Part shown: in pieces, positions 24,063 through 31,916 of the stretch
How the letters are laid out: every line of letters starts with the position of its first letter
Position numbering within the stretch: position 1 is the stretch's first letter
From: CAZRDB01 sp964598695
GTDB lineage: Bacteria > Armatimonadota > Zipacnadia > UBA1398
Assembly (NCBI GenBank): GCA_964598695.1
Contig: CAZRDB010000032.1
Span: 1 to 35,007, forward strand
Reading direction: 5' to 3'
DNA length: 35,007 nt
The notes under the pieces: generated by a model
Seen by the model: only the letters and a program-made list of their open reading frames with translations
The model's database searches: none
What the model was told of the DNA's origin: nothing
Translations under genes and position numbers: made by a program

Positions 24063-24545
24063 TCAGTCGCGGCCGGCGTCGGATCCGCGACCGGCCTGCT
24101 CGCGCGCCGACTGGCGCTCGATGTCGCGGTCACGCAATGCGTCGCGCTTGTCGTGCATCTTCTTGCCTTGGCAGATCGCCAGCTCGACCTTCACGAGGCC
24201 CCGATGGAAGTGGAGCGCGAGGGGGACCAGCGTCTTGCCTTTCTGGTCGACCTCGCGCTTCAGCTTGCGGATCTCGGCCTGGTGGAGCAGGAGCTTGCGC
24301 TTGCGCGTGGGTTCCGGGTTGTGGACCCCGCCCTGGGTGTAGGGGGAGATGTGGAGACCGTGGAGCCAGACCTCGCCGCGCTCGTCGATCCGGGCGTGTG
24401 CGTCGGTCAGGTTCGCGTGGCCCTGCCGGATCGACTTCACCTCGCACCCAACCAAAGCAATGCCCGCCTCGACGGTACCCAGGATCAGGTAGTCGTGGCG
24501 GGCACGTCGGTTTCGGATGGTCGGGGCGTGCGAGGGCTCAGACAT
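24063..24545 (-). CDS. smpB: SsrA-binding protein SmpB
   Basis: This 160-residue protein binds tmRNA and brings it to stalled ribosomes. It has NRRARHDYLILGTVEAGIAL, GCEVKSIRQGHANLTDA, GLHISPYTQGG and the basic tail KKMHDKRDALRDRD that enters the mRNA channel. The ATG at 24545 has GGAAG about 8 nt upstream; a GTG nine bases earlier is a less likely start. It sits 31 nt after rplY. The tmRNA gene (ssrA), often nearby, is not seen here. Confidence 0.96.
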   Translation of the reverse strand: MSEPSHAPTIRNRRARHDYLILGTVEAGIALVGCEVKSIRQGHANLTDAHARIDERGEVWLHGLHISPYTQGGVHNPEPTRKRKLLLHQAEIRKLKREVDQKGKTLVPLALHFHRGLVKVELAICQGKKMHDKRDALRDRDIERQSAREQAGRGSDAGRD

Positions 24546-24576
24546 CGGCGGCACTTCCGCTCATGGCCCGGGCCCG

Positions 24577-25188
24577 CTAGGACTCGCCCTCGGTGGTCTC
24601 TGCCTCTGCCTCGGCGTCGGCTTCGACGGTCGCCCCCGCGCGGCGCACCGCCGCGACGTACGTGTCGCCCGGCACCGCGGCCGAGACGTTCTCGGGAAGC
24701 GGGACATCGCGCACGTACAGCGGCTGGTGCAGCGCGACGCCGCTCGCGTCCACCCGGACGTGCGGCGGGATCGCGGCGGGGAGACCCTCGACGGGCAGCA
24801 CATGCAGCATGTGCTCGAAGGCCTCGTCGGCGGCGATATCGCGCGGCGTGGCGCTCAGGAAGACCCGCACCTGGCCGTGGATCGGCTTGGTGAGATCGAC
24901 GCGGATGAAGTCGATGTTGAGCGGACGCCGGGTCACGGGGTGACGGTGGATCTCCTTCACCATGACCGGCTCGACGATCTGGCCCACGGAGAGCTGGATG
25001 ACGCCGGAGCCCTCCATCGCGCGCAGGACCGTCTCGAACTCATGCTCGGGGCACTTCACGGCGACGGAATCGCGGTTGAGGCCGTAGACGACGCCGGGGA
25101 CGGTCCCCTCGCGACGCATGCGGCCGACCGGGCCCTTGCCGACCTCGTTCTCCGTACGGACATCGGCTGTGAGTGTGAACTCTCGCAT
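24577..25188 (-). CDS. rplY: Ribosomal protein bL25 (long Ctc form)
   Basis: This 203-residue protein is the two-domain Ctc form of L25, which binds 5S rRNA and is tied to general stress in some bacteria. The N-terminal domain has GPVGRMRREGTVPGVVYG and HRHPVTRRPLNIDFIRVDL. The beta-domain has HVLPVEGLPAAIPPHVRVD and LPENVSAAVPG. The last 20 residues are an acidic Glu/Ala/Thr tail, common in this form. It leads the operon with smpB and the hydroxyacid dehydrogenase behind the promoter at 25221-25250. Confidence 0.95.
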   Translation of the reverse strand: MREFTLTADVRTENEVGKGPVGRMRREGTVPGVVYGLNRDSVAVKCPEHEFETVLRAMEGSGVIQLSVGQIVEPVMVKEIHRHPVTRRPLNIDFIRVDLTKPIHGQVRVFLSATPRDIAADEAFEHMLHVLPVEGLPAAIPPHVRVDASGVALHQPLYVRDVPLPENVSAAVPGDTYVAAVRRAGATVEADAEAEAETTEGES

Positions 25189-25220
25189 TCTTCACGCACT
25201 CCTCTACTCTGCGGCCCTCC

Positions 25221-25250
25221 AATCTAGCAGACCCGTGCGGGATCTGACAA
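25221..25250 (-). promoter_or_regulatory. Promoter of the rplY operon
   Basis: On the minus strand -35 TTGTCA (25250-25245) and -10 TAGATT (25226-25221) are separated by 18 nt. Transcription would start near 25214, about 26 nt before the rplY ATG. Confidence 0.65.
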
Positions 25251-25305
25251 GACGCTTGGAGGCGCATTCGCGCGACACCCCGCCGGGCGCGGCGGGGGCT
25301 CCGCG

Positions 25306-25335
25306 TTGACCCTGCGCGCGGGCCGCCGCTATACT
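25306..25335 (+). promoter_or_regulatory. Promoter of the alpha/beta hydrolase gene
   Basis: -35 TTGACC (25306-25311) and -10 TATACT (25330-25335), each 5 of 6 to consensus, are spaced by 18 nt. The leader to the ATG at 25432 would be about 90 nt and contains a 10-bp hairpin. Confidence 0.75.
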
Positions 25336-25344
25336 ACCAGATGT

Positions 25345-25379
25345 GGAGGGCGGGGGCGCGCTCCTGCGACCCGCCCTCC
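25345..25379 (+). other. Hairpin in the hydrolase 5' leader
   Basis: GGAGGGCGGG and CCCGCCCTCC pair perfectly over 10 bp around a 15-nt loop, starting within a few bases of the expected transcription start. It may shield the 5' end or act as an attenuator; no T-run makes a full terminator. Confidence 0.5.
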
Positions 25380-25431
25380 GCTGTTGTACGGGTCCGCCGG
25401 AGTCGGCGGTGTCGTCGAACCGAGGAGGCGG

Positions 25432-26208
25432 ATGAGACCCATCCTGCAGCACAGCCCCAGCCCCCACCTGGTCGTGGGGGAGGGACGCGATGTCGTGCTC
25501 CTGCACGGCATCTTCGGCTCGCCCCAGAACTGGGCGGGCGCCCTCCACCATGCCCCCGCGGGCTACCGGTTCCTGGTGCCGGAGATCCCGATCTTCGACC
25601 TCCCGCTTGACCAGTGCTCGATCCAGGGCCTCGCCTCGTTCGTGGGCGGCTTCCTGGACCGGGTCGGCATCGAGTCCGCGATCCTCGGGGGCAACTCGCT
25701 CGGGGGCCATCTGGCGCTCGATGTCACGCTCGAGATGCCGGAGCGCGTCGAGGCCCTGATCCTGACGGGCAGCTCGGGCCTGTTCGAGCGCGGTTTCGAC
25801 ACCACCGTGCCGATCCGCCCGGGCGAGGACTGGCTCCGCCGGAAGACGGCCGAGGTCTTCTGCAACCCGGGCGCGGTCACCGACGAGCTGATTCACAGCG
25901 TTCGCGCCGTGGTCGAGAACCGCGGCCGGCTTCTCCGGGCGATCCGCACGGCCAAGTCGGCCAAGCGGACCAACATGGGCGCCCGGCTGTCGGAGGTTCG
26001 GGTCCCGACCCTGCTGCTGTGGGGCGCCGAGGACCAGATCACGCCGCCCGAGGTGGCCCACGAGTTCCATGCCGGGATCGCCGGCTCCGAGTTGGTCTTC
26101 CTCGAGCGCTGCGGCCATGCCCCGATGATGGAACGGCCGCGCGAGTTCGCGCGGGTTGTTGCGGGCTTCCTCGACCGGCTGCCGCAGCCGGCGGCTACCG
26201 TCGGCTGA
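25432..26208 (+). CDS. Alpha/beta hydrolase
   Basis: The ATG at 25432 follows GAGGAGG and gives 258 residues; the frame upstream is non-coding leader. LLHGIFGSPQNW forms the oxyanion-hole loop. The nucleophile is Ser89 in GGNSLGGH, the acid is Asp201 (WGAEDQITPP) and the base is His229 (RCGHAPMMERP). The fold resembles MhpC/BphD-like C-C bond hydrolases and esterases, whose substrates vary widely, so none is named. It has its own promoter, and its 3' end overlaps the convergent methyltransferase gene by 14 nt. Confidence 0.85.
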   Translation: MRPILQHSPSPHLVVGEGRDVVLLHGIFGSPQNWAGALHHAPAGYRFLVPEIPIFDLPLDQCSIQGLASFVGGFLDRVGIESAILGGNSLGGHLALDVTLEMPERVEALILTGSSGLFERGFDTTVPIRPGEDWLRRKTAEVFCNPGAVTDELIHSVRAVVENRGRLLRAIRTAKSAKRTNMGARLSEVRVPTLLLWGAEDQITPPEVAHEFHAGIAGSELVFLERCGHAPMMERPREFARVVAGFLDRLPQPAATVG

Positions 26209-26929
26209 CCTCGAGCCCTTCCCCGTCGATCACCACATTGACGCTCGCCGCCAGGTTCTCCTCGTTACGCACCCAGGCGAGGTAGTCGGCCAGCCGCTCG
26301 GCGCAGTTCACGCTGTTGTGGGCGAGGACGATCGCGCCGGCCGGGAGACGGTCGAGAGCCGCCTCGAGGATGTCGAGGTAGACCCCCTTGCCGCGTCCGT
26401 CGGCATCGAGGTAGAGCAGGTCGATCGGCTCGGGGTAGTCGCGGGCGACCTCGACGGCATCGGCGGCGACGATCCGGGCGACTCCGGTGGGGTCGATCCG
26501 GCGGACGTTGCGCTCGGCGCGCTCGGCCTCCTCGGGGACGATCTCCACCCCCACCAGATCGTGGGCGGCGTAGCACGCGCCGGGGCCGACGGCGGCGCCC
26601 GCGTTGGAGATGAACGTGTTGCCGCAGAAGACGCCGGCGGCGATCATCACGCGCGGCTGGGCGATCGCGTTGATCGCGTAGAGCAGACGCTGCATCCGGG
26701 GCGTGATGGCCGTCCAGGGGATCTCGAAGCTCTCGGCGACGGCTGCGCGGTGGGCGAGCATCCGCGCGTGGTCGTAGCGGCCGTCGGGGAGGATGCCGGC
26801 CTCGACGAGCGTCGCGAGGGCGGCATCGACCACCTCGGTCTCGCGCTCGAGCGGCTCGAGTTCCTGGTGGGGGGCGCCGTACTCCATCCGGTAGGCGTCC
26901 CAATCGTCGGCACTGTGCTCACGGGCCAC
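26195..26929 (-). CDS. Class I SAM-dependent methyltransferase-like protein (O-methyltransferase type)
   Basis: The GTG at 26929 has GGAGG 7 nt upstream; the product is 244 residues. After a helical N-terminus comes a Rossmann core. VMIAAGVFCGNTFIS occupies the motif I position, although the usual GxGxG is not seen. VGVEIVPEEAERAERNV has the acidic end of strand 2. IDLLYLDADGRGKGVYLDIL resembles the metal-binding DAD..K of caffeoyl-CoA/catechol O-methyltransferases, and AGAIVLAHNSVN is strand 5. The degenerate motif I makes the enzymatic call moderate. It is read divergently from gdhA and converges with the hydrolase. Confidence 0.65.
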   Translation of the reverse strand: MAREHSADDWDAYRMEYGAPHQELEPLERETEVVDAALATLVEAGILPDGRYDHARMLAHRAAVAESFEIPWTAITPRMQRLLYAINAIAQPRVMIAAGVFCGNTFISNAGAAVGPGACYAAHDLVGVEIVPEEAERAERNVRRIDPTGVARIVAADAVEVARDYPEPIDLLYLDADGRGKGVYLDILEAALDRLPAGAIVLAHNSVNCAERLADYLAWVRNEENLAASVNVVIDGEGLEVSRR

Positions 26930-27015
26930 GGTCAGTCCTCCGCTCGGTCGCCCGCCACCCCTCGCTCCGTCCCACGACACCCTACCGCAGGTGTGGCGGC
27001 GTCGTCCAGGTCGCA

Positions 27016-27044
27016 TTGACGGGGCAATGCATTGCCGGTACAAT
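27016..27044 (+). promoter_or_regulatory. gdhA promoter with palindromic operator in the spacer
   Basis: -35 TTGACG (27016-27021) and -10 TACAAT (27039-27044) are exactly 17 nt apart. The spacer contains GGCAATGCATTGCC (27023-27036), a perfect 14-bp palindrome. A dimeric regulator bound there would block RNA polymerase. Confidence 0.75.
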
Positions 27045-27143
27045 CCGACGGGACGGCAGACACTATCCGGCAACCGACTACTGACCCAGCCGGCGCCGCG
27101 TCGGCCCCCGTCCCCGGGACCCCAAGCGAGGAGTGGATTTGCG

Positions 27144-28484
27144 ATGGCATCCGCATTCGTTGACGAGATCATGGCACAAGTGCTCGCGCGCAACCCCGGC
27201 GAGCCGGAGTTCCACCAGGCCGTGCACGAGGTGGCGACCTCGGTCGCGCCGGTGATGGATCAGCACCCCGAGTACCGCAAGTTGCGCGTCTTCGAGCGGC
27301 TGGTCGAGCCGGAGCGGCAAGTCCTCTTCCGGGTCCCGTGGGTCGATGACGCCGGAGAGGTCCGGGTCAACCGCGGCTTCCGCGTCCAGTTCAGCAGCGC
27401 GATCGGCCCCTACAAGGGTGGCCTGCGCTTCCACCCGTCGGTCTACCTCGGGATCATCAAGTTCCTCGGCTTCGAGCAGATCTTCAAGAACGCCCTCACG
27501 ACCACTCCGATCGGGGGCGGCAAGGGCGGCAGCGACTTCGACCCGAAGGGCAAGAGCGACTTCGAGGTCATGCGGTTCTGTCAGGCATTCATGAACGAGC
27601 TTTTCCGGCATGTTGGTGCCGACACCGACGTGCCGGCCGGCGACATCGGCGTCGGCGGGCGCGAGGTCGGCTTCCTCTTCGGGCAGTACAAGAAGCTGGC
27701 GAACCAGTTCACCGGCGTCTTCACCGGCAAGGGGCTCGACTTCGGCGGCTCGCTCGTGCGCACCGAGGCCACGGGCTACGGCCTCGTCTACTTCGTCTCC
27801 CGCATGCTCGAGGCCCGGGGCCGCGACTGGACCGGCGCCCGCGTGACCGTCTCCGGCTCCGGCAATGTCGCGATCTACGCCGGCTTCAAGGCTCGCGAGC
27901 TGGGCGCGAAGATCGTCGCGATGTCGGACTCGAACGGCTACGTGTTCGACGAGGCCGGTCTCTCGATCGAGACCGTGCAGCGGATCAAGGAAGTCGAGCG
28001 CGGCCGGATCAAGCAGTATGTCGACGAGCATCCCGGCGCGACCTACGTCGAGGGTTGCTCCGGGATCTGGAACGTGCCCTGCGATGTCGCGCTGCCCTCG
28101 GCGACCCAGAACGAGATCGACGAGGAGGCCGCGCGGACGCTCGTGGCCAACGGCTGCATCGCCGTCGGCGAGGGCGCCAACATGCCGAGCACGGAGGAAG
28201 CGATGCACCTGTTCCTCGAGAACGGGGTGTCGTTCGGTCCGGCGAAGGCCGCCAACGCGGGCGGCGTCGCCACGAGCGCGCTCGAGATGATGCAGAACTC
28301 GGCCCGCCAGGGCTGGACCTTCGAGAAGGTCGACCGGATGCTCCATACGATCATGCACAGCATCTACGACCAGTGCGTGCAGGCCGCCGAGACCTACGGC
28401 CGCCCGGGCAACCTGGTCGACGGCGCGAACATCGCCGCGTTCCTCAAGGTCGCCCGCGCGATGCACGCGCAGGGGATCGTCTAG
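27144..28484 (+). CDS. gdhA: Glutamate dehydrogenase (NADP-type, hexameric)
   Basis: This 446-residue enzyme interconverts 2-oxoglutarate + ammonia and glutamate. It has the GPYKGGLRFHPSV substrate motif, GGGKGGSDFDPKGKSD with the catalytic Lys region, and DVPAGDIGVGGREVGFLFGQYKK. The nucleotide site is GSGNVAIYAGFKA followed by SDSNGYV, a pattern usual for NADP(H)-dependent assimilatory enzymes. AKAANAGGVATSALEM closes the domain. The frame extends upstream to 26991, but the ATG at 27144, after AGCGAGGAG, matches family N-termini. It is a single-gene unit behind the promoter at 27016-27044, ending at a hairpin. Confidence 0.95.
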   Translation: MASAFVDEIMAQVLARNPGEPEFHQAVHEVATSVAPVMDQHPEYRKLRVFERLVEPERQVLFRVPWVDDAGEVRVNRGFRVQFSSAIGPYKGGLRFHPSVYLGIIKFLGFEQIFKNALTTTPIGGGKGGSDFDPKGKSDFEVMRFCQAFMNELFRHVGADTDVPAGDIGVGGREVGFLFGQYKKLANQFTGVFTGKGLDFGGSLVRTEATGYGLVYFVSRMLEARGRDWTGARVTVSGSGNVAIYAGFKARELGAKIVAMSDSNGYVFDEAGLSIETVQRIKEVERGRIKQYVDEHPGATYVEGCSGIWNVPCDVALPSATQNEIDEEAARTLVANGCIAVGEGANMPSTEEAMHLFLENGVSFGPAKAANAGGVATSALEMMQNSARQGWTFEKVDRMLHTIMHSIYDQCVQAAETYGRPGNLVDGANIAAFLKVARAMHAQGIV

Positions 28485-28506
28485 CGGGGCTCGGCGCGAC
28501 AGTCAG

Positions 28507-28537
28507 GCGGCCGGGGCGCGCGTGTGGCCTCGGCCGC
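28507..28537. terminator. Bidirectional terminator between gdhA and the DUF5722-like gene
   Basis: GCGGCCGGGGC pairs with GCCTCGGCCGC, about 11 bp with one G-U, around a 9-nt loop. It lies in the 70-nt gap between convergent genes. Confidence 0.6.
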
Positions 28538-28554
28538 TCGCACGTACGGCGCCG

Positions 28555-30630
28555 CTACGGCCGCTCGATCTCCACGATCGGCCGCAGCCAGTGGGCCCAG
28601 TCGGCGCCGTGGTTCCCGAGCGCGTCGACCCGCAGGGCGAGGTCCAGTCGCTCGCCGGCGTGGGCGGCGAGGTCGAGCCGGTGCATCCGGGGCTGATCCT
28701 TGCCGGTCTGCGTCTCGGCCCATGCCTCGACGCCGTTGAGCGCGATCGACATCCGCACCCCGTCGAGGCTCGGCCCTGTCAGCACCGTGCCAAACCGGAG
28801 CGTCAGGCGCGCGCCGGGCGCGAGCTGCGGGAGGTCGATCGAGTAGGCCGCCTCGCCCAGTCCGGCCGTCGGCTCGGGCGGGTGGTGGAAGACGGCGGGG
28901 TAGAGGAGGCCGTCCGGTCCCTCGGCCCAGGTGGCCCGCCAATCGAGGCACCGGAGCGTGCGGGCGTCGCGCAGGTGCTCCCGCAGGTCGTAGACGACGG
29001 CGCCCGGCTCGAGCGGAGGAGGGAACCGGCCGGAGATGGCGGGGACGGGCCCCGTCGACGGCAGTACCTCGTCCCAGTCGTCGATCCCGATGATCCGCTT
29101 CGCGAACTCGCTCACGGCGGGCCAGTCATCGGTATCGGCGGCGCGGAAGACCTCCCACATGCGCCGCTTGCGCTCGGGGGCGCACGGGTCGGGACCCTCG
29201 AGCTTGCGGGTCCACAACCCGAGCCGGAGACCGTCCTGGTCGCGATGGTCGACGTGGCGGTGGAGGATGAACGCGTCGATCGTGGGCATGTGGCGGACCT
29301 TGTGGTAGGCGCAGGCGAATGCGGCAGCCTGGATGGTCTCGCCTTCGGGGCTGTCAGGGCAGTGGAACCCCTGCTCGGAGAGGATGATCCGGCGGGGCTC
29401 ACCCCGGAACCGCATCGCATCCCGGTCGAGGAAGGCGGGCAGCACCTCGAGGTTGCGGAACGTCACGCGGGGGCTGTCGAGACCGAGTTCGGCGGTCCGG
29501 TCGTTCCAGAACCGCGGCTCGAAGAGGTCCTCGGGGTATGGGTGGAACGCGACGTGCCAGGGGAAGTCGCCCTCGGCCTTGGTGAGCTGGTTCAGGCGCT
29601 CGAGGAGTTGGTCGCCGCGCATCGACCGTCGGGGATCGGGGTCGAGACAGGTCGCCCAGGTGTGGTCGAGCGAGGCGTACACGCGGAGCCCGGAATGGCG
29701 CCGCCGGACGGCGAGCCAGGCGAGCCGGAGCTGGTCGGCGTACTCCCGCGTGACCTCCTCGGCGGTCGCGAGGCCCATGTTGTGCCAGGCCCAGTGGGAC
29801 GGCAGCTCGTTGCCCACGACATAGCCGCTCACCCAGCCGTGCTCGGCCGAGGGCCTGGAGTAGCGCTCGGCAAGGCACTCGAATGCGGCGCGGTAGTAGC
29901 GGACGCCGCGCTCGTCGGTGCAGTTGAAGGCGCCGAGGTGGTAGGGGGCTCCCGCGAGGTCGGTCCGGGGGTTGACGAGCGGGTTCGCCGGATCGGGCGT
30001 CTCTGGCACGCCGTTCAGGACGATGAGCGTGACATTGATGCCCAGCTCCGTCATGCGTCGGACCTTGCGGTCGAGGTCGGCGAGGTAGGCGGCGTTGAGG
30101 GGGATCCGCTGCCCGTCCACCTCCCACGTCTCGGTCGCCGGGCCGCCCGACCAGTCGAGCACGGCGGCGAGCATCACGTCGAGATCGGCGTACCGCGCGC
30201 CGAGGGCGGCGAGGTCCTCGAGGTCGACGGGGCAACTGACGCCCTTCTTCGAGGCCGGCCAGGGCATCGCGAAGTCGCGCGCCGGCAGGGCCGAGAGGTC
30301 ATCGACCCAATGGGCCGGACCGATGGCCTCGCCCGTGGACGCGTCCACGAGCCGGAACTTCGCGTAGAGGCGGTCGACGCCCGCGTTCTCCCGCGCGATC
30401 GAGACCTCGGAACCGTCTGCGGGCCCTTCCCAGACGACCGGCGCGCCGGCGGCGTCGGTCTCGTATGGCCGCAGCGCGACGAGCCGGACGGGCTCGCCGG
30501 CGCCGGAGAGGCGGACCGACAGGACGCCGGGATGGGCAGCGATGGTCTCAATGGCCGGCTGCGCCCGGGCCGCAGTGGACAGCACCGGCAGGGCGAGAGT
30601 GGCGAGCAGCGCGAGCTTCCTCGGCGTCAT
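28555..30630 (-). CDS. Secreted DUF5722-like, glycoside hydrolase-type protein
   Basis: From the ATG at 30630 the protein is 691 residues with a signal peptide (LALLATLALPVLSTAARAQ). The long frame upstream of this ATG is antisense shadow of the SDR and folB genes. The middle resembles a clan-A TIM barrel, with a putative acid/base Glu in VVGNELPSHW and a putative nucleophile Glu in IILSEQGFHCPDS. AFHPYPEDLFEPRFWND and DAFILHRHVDHRDQDG are typical of the DUF5722 family known from Planctomycetes and related groups. A C-terminal beta-sandwich-like domain follows (about 150 residues). The likely substrate is an external polysaccharide, but none is shown. It is read divergently from the pterin cluster. 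Confidence 0.75.
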   Translation of the reverse strand: MTPRKLALLATLALPVLSTAARAQPAIETIAAHPGVLSVRLSGAGEPVRLVALRPYETDAAGAPVVWEGPADGSEVSIARENAGVDRLYAKFRLVDASTGEAIGPAHWVDDLSALPARDFAMPWPASKKGVSCPVDLEDLAALGARYADLDVMLAAVLDWSGGPATETWEVDGQRIPLNAAYLADLDRKVRRMTELGINVTLIVLNGVPETPDPANPLVNPRTDLAGAPYHLGAFNCTDERGVRYYRAAFECLAERYSRPSAEHGWVSGYVVGNELPSHWAWHNMGLATAEEVTREYADQLRLAWLAVRRRHSGLRVYASLDHTWATCLDPDPRRSMRGDQLLERLNQLTKAEGDFPWHVAFHPYPEDLFEPRFWNDRTAELGLDSPRVTFRNLEVLPAFLDRDAMRFRGEPRRIILSEQGFHCPDSPEGETIQAAAFACAYHKVRHMPTIDAFILHRHVDHRDQDGLRLGLWTRKLEGPDPCAPERKRRMWEVFRAADTDDWPAVSEFAKRIIGIDDWDEVLPSTGPVPAISGRFPPPLEPGAVVYDLREHLRDARTLRCLDWRATWAEGPDGLLYPAVFHHPPEPTAGLGEAAYSIDLPQLAPGARLTLRFGTVLTGPSLDGVRMSIALNGVEAWAETQTGKDQPRMHRLDLAAHAGERLDLALRVDALGNHGADWAHWLRPIVEIERP

Positions 30631-30783
30631 GGCTGATGCTCCGTTCGGGCGGCGTCCAGTGTCGAACGCCCGCGCCCCTCCCGTCGGCCGGCGGCCCCTT
30701 CCGCTCGTCTCCGCAAAGGCCCTCCGGCCGTCGCGCGCGAATGTAGCCCCACGCGGTGCGCCGCGCGGAGGAGAGCATCGGCC

Positions 30784-31521
30784 ATGGGCACGGCCCTGCA
30801 GGGCAAGAAGGCATTGGTGACGGGCGCCGCGCGGCGGATCGGCCGCGCGATCGCGCTGGAGCTGGCCCGAGCCGGCGTCAGTCCGATCCTCCACTACCGC
30901 GCGTCGGAGGCCGAGGCGGGTCAGGTGGCGCGCGAGGCGGCCGGCTTCGGCGTCGAGCCCTACCTGCTGTGCGCGGATCTCTCGGACCGCGAGGCGGTGA
31001 ACGACCTCGCCCAGAGCGCCTTCGGGATCCTCGGTCCGGTCGACTTCCTCGTGAACAGCGCGGCAATCTACCCGGAGAGCGGGGTGCTCGACTTCGCCTG
31101 GGAGGAACTGGCGGAGTGCCTCCAGGTGAACACGTACGCGCCGCTCTCGCTCGCCCGCGCCTTCGCGGCCCAGGGCCATGGGGGCGCGATCGTGAACGTG
31201 CTGGACGCACGGATCGCCGACTACGACGCCGCCCACGCGGCCTACCATCTGAGCAAGCGAACCCTCTCGACCCTGACGCGGATGCTTGCGCGCGAGCTGG
31301 CTCCGGGGATCCGCGTCAACGCCGTCGCGCCGGGGGTGATCCTCCCTCCCGAGGGCCGGGAGGAGGCGCTGCGGGGGAGCAATCCGCTCGAGCGGATCGG
31401 CACGGTCGAGGAGGTCGCGGAGGCCGTCCGGTACCTGCTCACGGCCGAGTTCGTGACCGGTGAGGTGCTCTACGTCGACGGCGGCAGGCATCTCCGAGGG
31501 GGCATGTACAGTGGCGCGTGA
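30784..31521 (+). CDS. Short-chain dehydrogenase of pteridine reductase (FolM/PTR1) type
   Basis: This 245-residue SDR has the cofactor motif TGAARRIG (13-20), with the double Arg seen in pteridine reductases and NADPH users. It also has NSAA at 91-94 and YHLSK with Tyr154 and Lys158. Where ordinary SDRs have a catalytic Ser, this protein has Asp141. The Asp-Tyr-Lys spacing (13 and 4) is the same as D181-Y194-K198 in Leishmania PTR1. It therefore probably reduces dihydropterins or dihydrofolate. Direct linkage to folB (11-nt overlap) and folE supports this. A general FabG-like role is the alternative. Confidence 0.8.
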   Translation: MGTALQGKKALVTGAARRIGRAIALELARAGVSPILHYRASEAEAGQVAREAAGFGVEPYLLCADLSDREAVNDLAQSAFGILGPVDFLVNSAAIYPESGVLDFAWEELAECLQVNTYAPLSLARAFAAQGHGGAIVNVLDARIADYDAAHAAYHLSKRTLSTLTRMLARELAPGIRVNAVAPGVILPPEGREEALRGSNPLERIGTVEEVAEAVRYLLTAEFVTGEVLYVDGGRHLRGGMYSGA

Positions 31522-31894
31522 GGCCCGGTGCGCCGACCGGATCGTGCTCGAGGACCTGCGGGTCCGGTGCATCATCGGCGTGCACGACTGGGAGCGCGTC
31601 CAGCCGATGGAGGTGGTCCTGGGGCTCGAGCTGGCGGTCGACCTGGCGCCGGCGGGGCAGTCGGACCGGCTCGAGGACACGCTCGACTACGGGGGGCTCG
31701 CCGACCGCGTGGTCGCGCTGGCCGAGGCCTCCGAGTACTATCTGATCGAGCGCCTGGCCGAGGAGGTCGCCGCGCTGTGTCTCGCAGAGCCGCGGGCGCA
31801 GTGGGTGCGCGTGCGCGTGGAGAAGCCCGGCGCGGTCCCGAGGGCGCGCACAGTGGCCGTGGTCGTCGAGCGACCGCGGGCCGAGCCGGAGTAG
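31511..31894 (+). CDS. folB: Dihydroneopterin aldolase
   Basis: The GTG at 31511 gives 127 residues and overlaps the SDR stop by 11 nt; GAGGGGGC lies upstream. FolB cleaves 7,8-dihydroneopterin to 6-hydroxymethyl-dihydropterin. Active-site equivalents are visible: Glu28 in GVHDWER, Tyr60 in TLDYGG and Lys105 in VEKPGA. These separate it from FolX epimerase, which lacks DWER and KPGA. YLIERLAEEVAALCL is also family-typical. It is 22 nt upstream of folE. Confidence 0.9.
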   Translation: MAREARCADRIVLEDLRVRCIIGVHDWERVQPMEVVLGLELAVDLAPAGQSDRLEDTLDYGGLADRVVALAEASEYYLIERLAEEVAALCLAEPRAQWVRVRVEKPGAVPRARTVAVVVERPRAEPE

Positions 31895-31916
31895 GCACGG
31901 AGGAGAGAGGCTGCGG

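Noticed and set aside
30631..31680. Upstream extension of the DUF5722-like frame on the minus strand
   Set aside because: It is antisense to the SDR and folB genes. The ATG at 30630 starts directly with a signal peptide, so the extension is not coding.
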